Positions 35,612 through 46,692 of a DNA stretch of 64,000 bases are shown in pieces. Positions within the stretch are counted from its first letter, which is position 1. Each line of letters opens with the position of its first letter. The translations under genes and the position numbers were made by a program. A model generated the notes under the pieces. It searched no databases. It worked only from the letters and a program-made list of their open reading frames with translations, and was not told where the DNA came from. This DNA comes from [Scytonema hofmanni] UTEX 2349 (GTDB lineage: Bacteria; Cyanobacteriota; Cyanobacteriia; Cyanobacteriales; Nostocaceae): positions 4,278,190-4,342,189 of the forward strand of contig NZ_KK073768.1 of the NCBI RefSeq assembly GCF_000582685.1, read 5' to 3'.

Positions 35612-35866
35612 ATGCCTAAAAAACCAAAATTTCCTTACTTAGTCGGTTCCAAATGGACAGCGCAGCAAAAAGTAGATGGTTGGCGACACTTCCAAGTCGT
35701 CAACCGCAAAAATCAAGCTAAGTGGGTTTATGCTGAGATGGTTGCTGCTTGTGACCCTAACGTTCGTTTCTGGCTCAATGCCAAATTACTACAAGATAAT
35801 TCTCAATGGCAAGCCGGCTGGCAAACATTACAAGAAATCAGGGCAGTAGAAGACGATGTATCTTAA
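35612..35866 (+). CDS. TIGR02450-type Trp-rich small protein
   Basis: This 84-residue protein shows regularly spaced tryptophans (GSKWTAQQKVDGWRHFQVV, AKWVYAEMVAACDPNVRFWL, SQWQAGWQTLQEI) and matches the Trp-rich conserved family of cyanobacteria and proteobacteria. Its function is unknown. It is a single gene between the decaying accessory block and the chl operon. Confidence 0.88.
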   Translation: MPKKPKFPYLVGSKWTAQQKVDGWRHFQVVNRKNQAKWVYAEMVAACDPNVRFWLNAKLLQDNSQWQAGWQTLQEIRAVEDDVS

Positions 35867-36559
35867 GCCTTAAAAATCTTTGATTTTGTGTTAGTCCACG
35901 TAGGTGGACTTTGTAAATTTAGCCCCAGGCTTATAGCCTGTGGGCGGTTGTTCCAAGGTATTTAATAAAATTTAACCAATATTCCGGAAATTAATAATTT
36001 TTTACAAATAACTAGAAATCAGTCAAAAATAGCGATCGCCTAATCTCGCTTTACTACCCAATTACCCAATTATTATCATTGACAAAAGCAACTTTATTTG
36101 CATTTTCGCCATCAAAACCTGGATTTCCAAGGCTGAAAACTGAGCTTATCCTAACCAATCTAACTTACACAGCCTTTACTGTCAGTACTCCAGCCTATCT
36201 GATAAACCACTCCTAGCTGAAATTGCCATGAACAATCAGTTACTTCTATGAAAATCATTGAAATAGGCAATTCAGCTTTTTGTCTTTTGTAACTAATTTT
36301 AATTAATTAAATAGAAAAAATCTGAATTTTGACTTTTTTAAACCTTTATATAGTTTCATAGCGGATTTAAACCAAAAATATGATTACTTAAGACAAAATA
36401 TGCATAATATAACCCTATGACAGATTAACCGCCACTTTCTTTTACATTCGATTTAGACAATAATGACGAAGACCTCACACATCGCGCCTTGTGCGGCTAG
36501 GTGAAGGCAAATGTTTCAGCCAAGAGTTTGAAAAGAAACTATAAAAGAGGCAAACAAAA
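35867..36559. other. Leader and promoter region of the chlL operon
   Basis: About 693 bp with no gene. 35895-35945 holds palindromic AGTCCACGTAGGTGGACT and AGGCTTATAGCCTG modules. From 36230 on, the AT-rich sequence should hold the chlL promoter. A long leader before chlL is usual in cyanobacteria. Confidence 0.5.
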
Positions 36560-37426
36560 GTGAAATTAGCAGTTTACGGAAAAGGTGGTATCGGTAAATC
36601 CACAACCAGCTGTAACATCTCCGTAGCCCTAGCCAGACGCGGAAAGAAAGTTCTCCAAATAGGGTGTGACCCAAAACACGATAGTACTTTTACCTTGACC
36701 GGGTTTTTGATTCCGACAATTATCGACACCCTGCAAGAAAAAGACTATCACTACGAAGATGTCTGGCCCGAAGATGTAATCTATAAAGGCTACGGCGGTG
36801 TCGATTGTGTTGAAGCCGGTGGTCCGCCTGCTGGTGCTGGATGTGGCGGTTACGTCGTTGGCGAAACCGTAAAATTACTCAAAGAACTCAACGCTTTTGA
36901 TGAGTACGATGTGATTTTATTTGACGTTCTCGGTGACGTTGTATGTGGTGGTTTTGCAGCACCTCTCAACTATGCTGATTACTGCTTGATTGTTACCGAC
37001 AACGGCTTTGATGCTTTATTTGCTGCAAATCGGATTGCCGCTTCAGTACGCGAAAAAGCACGTACTCACCCATTGCGTTTAGCTGGTTTAATCGGTAATC
37101 GCACTTCCAAACGCGACTTGATCGAGAAATACATAGAAGCAGTACCTATGCCAGTACTGGAAGTATTACCTTTGATAGAAGACATCCGTGTTTCTCGCGT
37201 TAAAGGCAAGACTTTATTTGAAATGGCAGAGAACGATCCTTCTCTGAACTACGTTTGCGATTACTACCTCAGCATCGCCGACCAAATTTTAGCGCGTCCA
37301 GAAGGTGTTGTACCTAACGACACCCCAGACCGAGAATTGTTCTCTTTGTTGTCTGATTTTTACTTAAATCCGAGTAAACCCCAGGTTACTAATCCGGAAG
37401 AGCAATTAGACTTGATGATTGTATAA
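36560..37426 (+). CDS. chlL: Light-independent protochlorophyllide reductase, iron protein ChlL
   Basis: This 288-residue NifH-like ATPase delivers electrons to ChlN-ChlB so that chlorophyll can be made in the dark. Walker [10 protein letters not shown] is at residues 7-15. The cluster ligands C95 ([10 protein letters not shown]) and C129 ([10 protein letters not shown]) bridge the dimer with one 4Fe-4S cluster. It is first in the chlL-DUF5331-chlN operon; chlB is not in the window. The complex is oxygen-sensitive. Confidence 0.99.
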   Translation: MKLAVYGKGGIGKSTTSCNISVALARRGKKVLQIGCDPKHDSTFTLTGFLIPTIIDTLQEKDYHYEDVWPEDVIYKGYGGVDCVEAGGPPAGAGCGGYVVGETVKLLKELNAFDEYDVILFDVLGDVVCGGFAAPLNYADYCLIVTDNGFDALFAANRIAASVREKARTHPLRLAGLIGNRTSKRDLIEKYIEAVPMPVLEVLPLIEDIRVSRVKGKTLFEMAENDPSLNYVCDYYLSIADQILARPEGVVPNDTPDRELFSLLSDFYLNPSKPQVTNPEEQLDLMIV

Positions 37427-37456
37427 ATCATCTATTTTCTCAGGATGAGGGACAAC

Positions 37457-38272
37457 ATGGCTTTCTTTTACAGCTTTACAGATTCTTTAAAACAAAAGTG
37501 GTTGCAATTTTTCCAGGTGAATCGTGACTGGATTACTCTCCACATGCAGGTGGAGTCGGTTTACACCCCCGATGGTGGAAAGCGACCCTCGTCTTACCTC
37601 ATCCTGGGAGTCGTTAACGCACTAGAACCGAAGCTAGCCCAATTAATGCTGCCGTTTGCGAAATTGAATCCAGACGCAGATACTTTGGTCGAAGTGCTGG
37701 ATTTACATTTCGATCCTGATATGGCTTTGGGCAACAGCGGGATGCCCAAAGTAGAAGAATATATGGAATCAGAAGGAGTCACGCAGGGAAAGTCCCATGA
37801 TGAAACCTTCACGATTCCCAATGAAAATGGCTTTGGGGAAGAGGCGATAATTCACGAGTTCGTGATGGTAGATTCTCATCAAGAAATGCTGATCCCAGAT
37901 GAGTTTAGCCAAATGTCCATAGGTAAAATCGCTGAAGTACCAGTGCATAATGTAACTGAAACTGGATTTGGCGATATTTCCTTCAGTAACGGGCAGAACT
38001 CAAACCAAACACCCAGCATCGAATCTGTTGATGATTTTGGCGATATTTCCTTTGATGACTTGAAGGATAGCGACAGCAAAATCTCCGCAGGAACTGCACC
38101 AGAACCTAACTTGGAGCAAAACATGCTGGATGATTTGGATACACCAGACGAAAATGCTTTTGGCGACGTGTTGTCTGATGTCTGGAGTGAAGAAAAATCA
38201 GCTTCAGGAGAAGATTTGCCATCTGGCATTTTTGACGACTCGGAAATTGCCCGCCTTTTCCCCAACACGTAA
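37457..38272 (+). CDS. DUF5331 protein between chlL and chlN
   Basis: This 271-residue protein begins MAFFYSFTDSLKQKWLQFFQ, the conserved DUF5331 start. Residues 1-100 are the conserved part. The rest is acidic and repetitive, with several FGDISF/FGDV motifs (about 175-250) spaced by Asp/Ser-rich sequence, suggesting disorder or a protein-binding tail. Its place inside the chl operon, 30 nt after chlL, implies a role with the dark reductase, perhaps assembly or protection, but none is proven. I prefer the ATG at 37457 (GAGGG upstream) over one 12 nt earlier. Confidence 0.88.
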   Translation: MAFFYSFTDSLKQKWLQFFQVNRDWITLHMQVESVYTPDGGKRPSSYLILGVVNALEPKLAQLMLPFAKLNPDADTLVEVLDLHFDPDMALGNSGMPKVEEYMESEGVTQGKSHDETFTIPNENGFGEEAIIHEFVMVDSHQEMLIPDEFSQMSIGKIAEVPVHNVTETGFGDISFSNGQNSNQTPSIESVDDFGDISFDDLKDSDSKISAGTAPEPNLEQNMLDDLDTPDENAFGDVLSDVWSEEKSASGEDLPSGIFDDSEIARLFPNT

Positions 38273-38282
38273 TTACAAAGTT

Positions 38283-38310
38283 GTAAAGACGCGATATGTC
38301 GCGTCTCTAC
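38283..38310. repeat. GAGACG palindrome, copy 10 (inside the chl operon)
   Basis: A 28-bp palindrome (GTAAAGACGCGATAT and GTCGCGTCTCTAC) lies in the 70-bp gap before chlN and could shape the operon mRNA. Confidence 0.8.
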
Positions 38311-38318
38311 AACTTTAA

Positions 38319-39746
<1,428 letters not shown>

Positions 39747-39776
39747 GGTTTTTATTGAGCGAGATTATGTTAAGTT

Positions 39777-39803
39777 AGGCGAACTTTGGGTTCGCCTTTT
39801 TTG
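39777..39803 (+). terminator. Terminator of the chlL-chlN operon
   Basis: An 8-bp stem (AGGCGAAC/GTTCGCCT) with a 5-nt loop is followed by six T, about 30 bp after the chlN stop. Confidence 0.9.
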
Positions 39804-39910
39804 TACGAACCGCAGAGGACTCAGAGAGAAAAGAGCGCTCTATACTTCTACAAAAATCGCAAGTGGCAATAAAAAATAATCCCTTATAAAAATTTGAACC
39901 ATTAGAGTAA

Positions 39911-40132
39911 ATTATATTAAAAGACATTATAGAAGTTATCCCCCAAGATAACTATCAACTCTATCTAAAGTTTGAAGATGGACAAAAAGGTATTGTTAAT
40001 GTTAACCAATTCATCGAGTTTACGGGAGTTTTTGAACCTTTAAAAGATTTAGACTATTTTATAAGAGTTAAAGTTAACCCTGAATGGTCATTGGATGAAT
40101 ATCTTACTTGCGGTTCAAACGAAGCATTGTAA
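39911..40132 (+). pseudogene. DUF2442-like fragment without a normal start codon
   Basis: The frame reads LKDIIEVIPQDNYQLYLKFE then DGQKGIVNVNQFIEFTGVFE and PLKDLDYFIRVKVN, matching the DUF2442 pattern (dG..G.vd...f..gvf..LkD...F..v.v). A stop precedes it at 39908 and only ATT/ATA codons are available for initiation. The C-terminal W-ng-D motif is changed to EWSLDEYLTCG. It may be decayed or use an unusual start. Confidence 0.55.
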
Positions 40133-40148
40133 TAATTTGCATTGACGA

Positions 40149-40433
40149 CTAATAAACATCGTCATGAGTACCAACATCCAACAGTAGAATAATCTCTTCC
40201 CCTGTTTCTTCATCTGTTTCCAAACAAAAAACAATCCGACAATCATATCCACAAGAACATGATAATAGTCCCGATAATTTACCCTCTAGCTTATGTGTAC
40301 CTAAGCCAGCGCTAAAGACATCATTTTCCATCGCAACAATTGTTTCTTCAATCCTGGCTTGCAAATCTGCATTTCGACGAGCAAATTTTCGGAAAGATTT
40401 TTTAAACTTTTTACTCAGGACAATTTTGTGCAT
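40149..40433 (-). CDS. RelE/YafQ-family toxin
   Basis: This 94-residue basic protein has the RelE-like fold signature: HKIVLSKKFKKSFRKFARRN at the N-terminus, GLGTHKLEGKLSGLLSCSCG, and a C-terminal YDCRIVFCLE then IILLLDVGTHDDVY. The last His and Tyr are typical of mRNA interferases of the YafQ/mRNA-cutting type. It follows its antitoxin by 10 nt on the same strand. Confidence 0.88.
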   Translation of the reverse strand: MHKIVLSKKFKKSFRKFARRNADLQARIEETIVAMENDVFSAGLGTHKLEGKLSGLLSCSCGYDCRIVFCLETDEETGEEIILLLDVGTHDDVY

Positions 40434-40443
40434 GGAAACAACT

Positions 40444-40662
40444 TTAACTATTTAGATATTCCCGCAGTTCTTGAATTGCTTCCTCTGCGGTTTGTGTTTT
40501 ATATTCTCCCGATTTAAATTCAGCAATCGAGTCTTTTGCGTCTTTTGCTATTTCATTGCGATGAGCTTCAGAAAGTCTATTTTTTAAGATTTGTATCAAC
40601 ATTTCTTGCTGTTCTACAGGAAGACTCATAGCAGCATCTAAAACTTTATCTAGGTTACTCAA
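40444..40662 (-). CDS. Antitoxin partner of the RelE-type toxin
   Basis: This 72-residue helical protein has the form LDKVLDAAMSLPVEQQEMLI then LKNRLSEAHRNEIAKDAKDS, typical of small cyanobacterial antitoxins upstream of RelE toxins. The start is a TTG with a strong AGGAGGA site 8 nt away. The acidic C-terminal half would cover the toxin. Confidence 0.82.
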   Translation of the reverse strand: MSNLDKVLDAAMSLPVEQQEMLIQILKNRLSEAHRNEIAKDAKDSIAEFKSGEYKTQTAEEAIQELREYLNS

Positions 40663-41073
40663 GTATTTTATCCTCCTTTAAAATTGGTGCGTTCGTGTTA
40701 CCAAACGTAAATAAATCAAAATTAATTCAATAATGCGTCATACTCATCATGAGTTGCAATATCGGCTTCAGCTTTGGCAATTAGTCTATCTAAAATAGAC
40801 TTTACTTAATTTTATCGTGTTTTATGGCGATCGCAGCCTTGATGGTGGGTGTTGGATTGCGATCGCGTTAATGAAACTATAATTTCGCTGTGATAAAAAG
40901 CAAAATTTAATGTAGGTTGGGTGGAGGGGCACAAAATGTATCGAAGTTTAACGAATAATATGTTTTGCGTCTCCACCCAACGTTTAGATATTTCGGGTGA
41001 TTTCAAAGTATAAATGTTGGGTTCCGTTTCGCTTCACCCAACCTACGATTATTAATATTTAAAAGTGTAATTC
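40663..41073. other. Intergenic region with a MITE-like repeat and a gene fragment
   Basis: About 410 bp. 40912-41046 is bounded by inverted GTAGGTTGGGTG and CACCCAACCTAC. On the minus strand, 40724-40803 encodes a short tail ILDRLIAKAEADIATHDEYD without a start, perhaps the end of a lost antitoxin gene. Confidence 0.45.
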
Positions 41074-42138
41074 TTATTTCAATCGCCAAATTTTGATAGT
41101 CTTGTCATCGCTAGCACTAACAAGAGTTTTACCATCTGGGCTAAAATTGACGGAAATAACTGGAAGGGAATGACCTCTAAGAGTGCCTATTTCTTCTCCC
41201 GTTGCTACATTCCATAGTTTGATTGTCTTATCAGTACTAGCACTAACAAGGGTTTTGCCATCTGGGCTAAAACTGACGGAAATAACTCTGCCGGAATGCC
41301 CTGCAAGGGTGCGGATTTCCTCTCCGGTTGTCGGATTCCATAGTTTGATCGTGTTATCAACACTACCACTTGCAAGGGTTGTGCTATTTGGACTGATGGC
41401 GACGGAATGAACCCAGCCAGAATGCCCAGTGAGGGTGCGGATTTGCTCTCCGGTTGTCGGATTCCACAGTTTGAGCGTGTTATCAGCACTACCACTTGCA
41501 AGGGTTGTGCCATTTGGACTGATGGCGACGGAAGTAACCGCGTTAGAATGCCCAGTGAAGGTGCGGATTTGCTCTCCTGTTGCCAGATTCCACAGTAGGA
41601 TAGTGTGGTCAGAATTAGCACTAGCAAGGGTTTTGCCATCTAGGCTGAAGGCAACAGAAATAACCGCGAAAGAAAACCCTGTGAGGGTGGAAATTTGCTC
41701 TCCTGTTGCGATATCCCACAGTTTGATGGTGCCGTCATCACTACCACTGGCAAGGGTTGTGCCATCTGGGCTTATGGCAATCGAATAAACCCCGCTAGAA
41801 TGCCCGGTAAGGGTGCGGATTTGCTCTCCTGTTGCCAGATTCCACAGTTTGATAGTGTTGTCATTACTACCACTGGCAAGGGTTGTGCCATCTGGGCTTA
41901 TGGCAATGGAATAAACCCCGCTAGAATGCCCTGTGAGGGTTCTTTGTAATAAAACTCCGCTTGGTATGCTGGCAATCATAGATATTGGATTAGTTGGAAA
42001 AAAGCTATAACGAACATAGCCATATATTTGAGTTCCAACTACTGTAATAGCAGCACCCAGCAGAAATATTTTTCTTAAATTAAGGTTGAAGCAACAGAGC
42101 ATGACTGTATATTTACTAGCAGATGGAAGTATTATCAA
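41074..42138 (-). CDS. WD40-repeat protein, seven blades, membrane anchored
   Basis: This 354-residue protein has one predicted membrane helix (about 23-42, IFLLGAAITVVGTQIYGYV) followed by seven WD40 units of 42 residues (for example RTLTGHSSGVYSIAISPDG then TIKLWNLATGEQ), a full beta-propeller. Units 1 and 2 are almost identical at DNA level. WD40 propellers are scaffolds for protein complexes; no catalytic domain is present. The N-terminal anchor suggests a periplasmic or membrane location. A start at M13 is also possible. Confidence 0.9.
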   Translation of the reverse strand: MIILPSASKYTVMLCCFNLNLRKIFLLGAAITVVGTQIYGYVRYSFFPTNPISMIASIPSGVLLQRTLTGHSSGVYSIAISPDGTTLASGSNDNTIKLWNLATGEQIRTLTGHSSGVYSIAISPDGTTLASGSDDGTIKLWDIATGEQISTLTGFSFAVISVAFSLDGKTLASANSDHTILLWNLATGEQIRTFTGHSNAVTSVAISPNGTTLASGSADNTLKLWNPTTGEQIRTLTGHSGWVHSVAISPNSTTLASGSVDNTIKLWNPTTGEEIRTLAGHSGRVISVSFSPDGKTLVSASTDKTIKLWNVATGEEIGTLRGHSLPVISVNFSPDGKTLVSASDDKTIKIWRLK

Positions 42139-42329
42139 GCATTTACTAAGATTTTTCAGTAAAACTACTGTTTATTTTTATTTCTTAATTACTTCGCTTG
42201 TCTCGGTTATGTTCCTTTTATCACAGTAAATCTGTTTGTATCACAACTTACTACCTTAGAGTACGAACAGAATAAGAGAATAGGCTATAACTCTGCGCTC
42301 CTCTGCGTTGAAAAACTTATATCTTAACT

Positions 42330-43334
42330 TCACTTATAACTATCAATAATCATTTTATCATCCATTACTGCCAGCAAAACTGACAAATCGGGAGTAACTC
42401 TATCAACTAAATATAATTCATTGACAGCAGCTTCAAAAGTTTTTCCTTGAAGTATCTGATATCCCACTTTTATCACCTCATCCCAAGTTATATCGCTTTC
42501 CACATAAGCTTTAGCCAAAGTAATCAGCAAGTCTTGATATTTATTTCCCTCATCTTTAGTCATCATCGTATGGGGAATTTCTAGACTTTTATCAAAGCGG
42601 TGATACCATGACTTTGGTTGCTGTTTTAATACAGCTTCAAATAAAATCTCTATTTCATGGTGATTGATAGCGCGATCGCTTTCACTATAAGTCACAAACA
42701 TCGGCACTGTTGGCTCTTTTTCCACGCGCTCAAGAATCTCTTTCCCCATTTCTAAAAATATTCTAAATGATGGAATCAAAAAGCCATCATAACCAAAGTT
42801 ACCGGAATTATCTTTATTTAGCCATTCGTAATAAATAGGCAATACTTCTACTAAAAAATCTACTATCGCATTATTACTTCTAAGAGATGGCGCAAATAAT
42901 AAACTTCGTTCAATTTTTTGAGGACGTTCTAATGCTAACCAAGCTGCTAAATTTCCTCCACTAGATAATCCGCCAACTATTACTTTATCTCCTAACTTTT
43001 GGGCAACTTCCAACCAAGATAAAGCAAATTGTTGATAAATTTCAATTTCACTTGGCAGAGGAGGTGGATTATCCTTGTCCCATTTTCCCGCGACTCCATG
43101 ACCGGGCTGCAATGGAACTAAAACATTATAACCGGCTTCAAATAACGCTTTTCCTAGCGGTTCAAACTGATAAGGTCCCGCAGTAAATCCGTGGAAGAAA
43201 AGGCAAACTTTTGAAGTAGGTTCGGGGTGAAAAAAGAATTTTGGGCGGCAAGCTTCGTTTTTTATTGGTAAAGTATTCTCAAGCTTTTTAGCTTGCTGGA
43301 TGATGGCTGCTATTATGGTCGAATAGTTAGACAT
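42330..43334 (-). CDS. Alpha/beta-fold serine hydrolase
   Basis: This 334-residue protein has an oxyanion/lid region FFHGFTAGPYQFEPLGKAL (about 46-64) and the nucleophile elbow GLSSG with S124. A late acid/His region around EIPHTMMTKDEG follows. The family includes monoglyceride lipases and esterases. It has no signal peptide, and the substrate is unknown. It is transcribed away from the YbjN gene. Confidence 0.82.
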   Translation of the reverse strand: MSNYSTIIAAIIQQAKKLENTLPIKNEACRPKFFFHPEPTSKVCLFFHGFTAGPYQFEPLGKALFEAGYNVLVPLQPGHGVAGKWDKDNPPPLPSEIEIYQQFALSWLEVAQKLGDKVIVGGLSSGGNLAAWLALERPQKIERSLLFAPSLRSNNAIVDFLVEVLPIYYEWLNKDNSGNFGYDGFLIPSFRIFLEMGKEILERVEKEPTVPMFVTYSESDRAINHHEIEILFEAVLKQQPKSWYHRFDKSLEIPHTMMTKDEGNKYQDLLITLAKAYVESDITWDEVIKVGYQILQGKTFEAAVNELYLVDRVTPDLSVLLAVMDDKMIIDSYK

Positions 43335-43556
43335 ATTTATTTATACAGAAGTCGTTCTATTTTAAGTAACAACCACAACTTACTTAAATCTGTTGTTAGA
43401 CGGATAATTGTAATCAGATTATCTCAAATATTCCTAGCAAAGAGTAAAAAACAGCGTTTTCCCCTTCCGCCTTCCCCCTATGATGTTATAGCGTTACCAA
43501 AGCCAAGTTAAACTAGGTCTGGTGACAGCCGCTCCACCGTTCGTTGTGAGGCTTTT

Positions 43557-44114
43557 ATGGGAGCTAATCTGCAACAGATTGCCAAATACCTAGACAAACT
43601 TGGTTGGGATTACCGTTTTGATGGCGAAGAAGACCGTATTATCACAGGTGTGGAAGCTGAAAATTTAGAGGATTTTCTGATTGTTGTCCAGTTGGATGAA
43701 GAGGGAAAATTTTTCCGGGTATTTGCCCCTCAAGTTCTTCAGGGAGTGAAAGACCATCCTTATAAAGGAGCTATCCTCCAAACGATGCTTGCCATTTCTT
43801 GGGAAACAAAAATGCTTCAATGGGAGTATGATCCATCTGATGGCGAAATCAGGGCGATTATTGAGTTTCCCCTAGAAGACTCGATTCTTACCGAAAAACA
43901 ATTTAACCGTTGTCTTTCAGGTTTAATTCAAATTGTCGATAGCGTTGCCATCCCGCGTTTGCAAGAGGTGATGGTAACAGGGGAAGACCCTGGAAATGTG
44001 GAACTTGGGGAAAGACTATTGCTGAGTATTCAAGAAGAAGCTCCAGGATTACTAGAGCTTCTGGAGAAAGCAATGGAAGCACGGAAAAAACGCGGAAGTT
44101 TTCCTAACGAGTGA
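43557..44114 (+). CDS. YbjN domain protein
   Basis: This 185-residue protein shows the YbjN/type-III-chaperone-like fold: LQQIAKYLDKLGWDYRFDGE at the N-terminus, then alternating strands and helices through IVDSVAIPRLQEVM. YbjN proteins affect stress and motility in enterobacteria; the cyanobacterial role is unknown. The C-terminus is charged. It is followed about 80 bp later by a DUF3318 gene on the same strand. Confidence 0.85.
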   Translation: MGANLQQIAKYLDKLGWDYRFDGEEDRIITGVEAENLEDFLIVVQLDEEGKFFRVFAPQVLQGVKDHPYKGAILQTMLAISWETKMLQWEYDPSDGEIRAIIEFPLEDSILTEKQFNRCLSGLIQIVDSVAIPRLQEVMVTGEDPGNVELGERLLLSIQEEAPGLLELLEKAMEARKKRGSFPNE

Positions 44115-44192
44115 GGCGAATTATCACTCTTTATAGCTATACTCCAAAATGATACCCTCACTATATACTGAATTTTTCTAGGGCTGGATTTT

Positions 44193-44837
44193 ATGACATC
44201 CTATGCAACCTCCTCTGCCAAAGCGGAAATGAGTGAACTTCGGCGGTTGAAAAACTTACTACCGCCAGAATTGCAGAGCTGGGTAACGGTTGAAGGCACA
44301 ACTGAGGTTAATCCACCGCTGGTCCGCTGCGAAGAAATTGGCAAAGACCAGGTAGAAATCCAAATTGACCTGGTGAAATGGGATGCGCTCGCAATGGATC
44401 AGCGTAACCTACTTTTTTGGCACGAAGTCGCCCGCGTGCAGAATGACACGATTCCCAAAGATGGATGGGAAATGGCGGCTCTAGCGATTGGTTTAGGAGG
44501 TGCTGTCGGTGAATTGTGGGTGCAGGATGGATTGCTGCTGGTGTTAGCTATGGCTTTGTGTGGCGTTTCTGGCTGGCGATTATATCAAAAGAATAATGGC
44601 GAAAAGCAAATAAGACAACTGATTGACGCCGATGAAAAAGCGATCGCACTCGCAACTCGCTTTGGTTATAGTCTCCCCAACGCTTACAAAAGTCTCGGTA
44701 GCGCTTTAAAAACCTTGATTGACAGCACTCCCAACAAGCGCGATCGCTCTAAATACGAAGGACGCCTCTCTGCACTCAAACGCAGCGCTAATAAGGCAAA
44801 AACTAAATCTAAGACTATTGATGATGGGGGAATGTAG
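44193..44837 (+). CDS. DUF3318 membrane protein
   Basis: This 214-residue cyanobacterial protein has the family core ELRRLKNLLPPELQSWVTVE (about 16-35) and LLFWHEVARVQNDTIPKDGW (about 73-92). Two membrane segments (about 95-112 and 117-132) follow, then a basic, Lys-rich tail. Function unknown. Confidence 0.88.
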   Translation: MTSYATSSAKAEMSELRRLKNLLPPELQSWVTVEGTTEVNPPLVRCEEIGKDQVEIQIDLVKWDALAMDQRNLLFWHEVARVQNDTIPKDGWEMAALAIGLGGAVGELWVQDGLLLVLAMALCGVSGWRLYQKNNGEKQIRQLIDADEKAIALATRFGYSLPNAYKSLGSALKTLIDSTPNKRDRSKYEGRLSALKRSANKAKTKSKTIDDGGM

Positions 44838-45696
44838 GGGAGACAGTTAGAGGTTGTCGATCTTCACGCATTCAACAATCCAATAAATCACCGAATGGGT
44901 GAATGCGTGACTTTTGACTCAATATTATTGGTTTACCTCCAGAGGTCAAAACTGTACTGCACCCAAGCGAGAACCGCTATAATCACCTTTCTCAGCATCT
45001 GATTTTGGTATTAAGTATAGGTTAACCGTAAAACTACGTACTGATTTTTACGCAATAAATTCATCAAAATTATTTTTTTGCTTGATGATAACTTTATAAA
45101 ATTCTTTGAAGTTAGTGGATAGTGGATAGGAGTGAGGCAGCGCGCAGAACAGGGGGTTTCCACGCGGCAGTGCAACTTGAGCGACTGTCGAACTCCAAGG
45201 GTTAGGAGTAATTTTTGACAACTAATATCGTTTCTATTCAAGCCATTCTATTAAAATGGTTAGTGAGACACGATTTGAGTGAATTCACTCATCACTTAAT
45301 CCAGGCGATCGCTCTATCCTACAACGGTCGGGTGCATGTCAAGTGACAGCGCAAGTCACAAAAACTTTATTCAAATAAAAATTTGAGGTATTCCCACATT
45401 CAGTCCTTCTCTTTGAATGGCACCAAATGACCTCGACCAGGCGTGCGGTTGGTGTAACAGTATTAATAGTCATTCGATGATAGCAATGCGTACTTGTCGC
45501 GCCGACACAACAACAAGGATGTTTTTTAGCTTCTTGTTATATTGTGAATCCTCGTAGACGATATTCAATTTCACACTCCTGCTACTAGCAATTAACTTTA
45601 ATTCCTATTGCTTAAACACAATAGTTAAGTTATTTGCTCTTGAAAAAACAGTGTTTGGCAGATTACATTTATAAGGCAACGAAAGTGCAGAGCTTC
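44838..45696. other. Long intergenic region upstream of the STAS-sugar transferase gene
   Basis: About 860 bp with no supported gene. A partly palindromic block lies at 44865-44915 and AT-rich sequence at 45010-45120. A site GTAAAACTACGTAC at 45027 fits GTAN8TAC, but no -10 box is in register. The promoter of the next gene must lie in the last 300 bp. Confidence 0.4.
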
Positions 45697-46692
45697 ATGA
45701 CTAGCCAACCCAAAGAGGTGGATTTTCCGGTTACTTCCCTAAACGACACGGCTATAGTGCAGATACCCGCACGGTTGAGCGTGCTTGAGGCTGTAACCTT
45801 TAAGCAAACCTGTCAAGAGTTAATCAAGGTAAATTCCCATCCCAAGCAAATAATTATTGACTTCCACCAAACTACTTTTATGGACAGTAGTGGTTTAGGT
45901 GCCCTCGTCAGTAATTTGAAAACTGCTCAGGAAAAAGGAATCACTTTTACACTGCAAAATGTTACCCCTCAGGTAATGGCAGTGCTTAACCTCACAGGAC
46001 TGGATCAGGTTTTTTCGATTGAATCTCTTGGAAACACACCCCCAAGAGAACCCCAAAAGTTGGGTGAGCAGTTACCTACTACTCATCTGAGCGTGCGCTC
46101 TTGGATGAAACGGGTTATAGATGTTATCGGGTCATTGGTAGGTTTGGTAATTACGGGAGTTTTATTTATTCCTATAGCGATCGCAATTCAAATCAACGAT
46201 CCCGGTCCGATTTTCTTTAAGCAAACCCGCTGTGGTTGGATGGGTAAACGTTTTCAGATTTGGAAATTCCGCTCGATGTGTGTCGATGCAGAAGCAAAGA
46301 AGGCATCTGTCAAAAATCAAGTTGAAGGTGCTTTCTTTAAAAATGACAACGACCCTAGAATTACATCGGTAGGGCGCTTTTTGCGGCGAACCAGTTTGGA
46401 TGAACTCCCCCAATTTTGGAACGTATTAATCGGAGAAATGAGTTTAGTTGGCACCAGACCACCCACACCGGATGAGGTCGAACGCTATGAAGTACCGGAA
46501 TGGCAACGTTTGGATGTTAAACCCGGTATGACAGGAGAATGGCAAGTAAATGGGCGCTCTGCTGTACGTAGTTTTGAGGATGTAATTCGCTTAGATTTGC
46601 AGTATCAAAAAAACTGGAGCTTAGTGTACGATTTAAAACTGATTTTCAAAACGGTAGCCATCCTATTTAATAGAAATAGTGGTGCTGTTTAG
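45697..46692 (+). CDS. STAS domain fused to a polyprenyl-phosphate sugar transferase
   Basis: This 331-residue protein joins two functions. Residues 15-112 are a STAS (anti-anti-sigma) domain with the phosphorylatable Ser at S64 in FMDSSGLGALV. Residues about 135-331 are a priming hexose-1-phosphate transferase: a membrane helix at 142-164, NDPGPIFFKQTR, WKFRSM, TSLDELPQFWNV, and GTRPPTPDEVERY. Such enzymes start exopolysaccharide repeat units. The fusion suggests that priming is tuned by a partner-switching cascade. I prefer the ATG at 45697; a TTG at 45634 would add 21 residues. Confidence 0.9.
   Translation: MTSQPKEVDFPVTSLNDTAIVQIPARLSVLEAVTFKQTCQELIKVNSHPKQIIIDFHQTTFMDSSGLGALVSNLKTAQEKGITFTLQNVTPQVMAVLNLTGLDQVFSIESLGNTPPREPQKLGEQLPTTHLSVRSWMKRVIDVIGSLVGLVITGVLFIPIAIAIQINDPGPIFFKQTRCGWMGKRFQIWKFRSMCVDAEAKKASVKNQVEGAFFKNDNDPRITSVGRFLRRTSLDELPQFWNVLIGEMSLVGTRPPTPDEVERYEVPEWQRLDVKPGMTGEWQVNGRSAVRSFEDVIRLDLQYQKNWSLVYDLKLIFKTVAILFNRNSGAV

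Noticed and set aside
41074..42138. Regular 126-bp DNA repeats as a possible CRISPR array
   Set aside because: The period matches the WD40 unit in a continuous reading frame; there are no spacers.
45027..45040. GTAAAACTACGTAC as an NtcA site
   Set aside because: It fits GTAN8TAC, but no -10 box is spaced correctly and the nearest gene is about 650 bp away.
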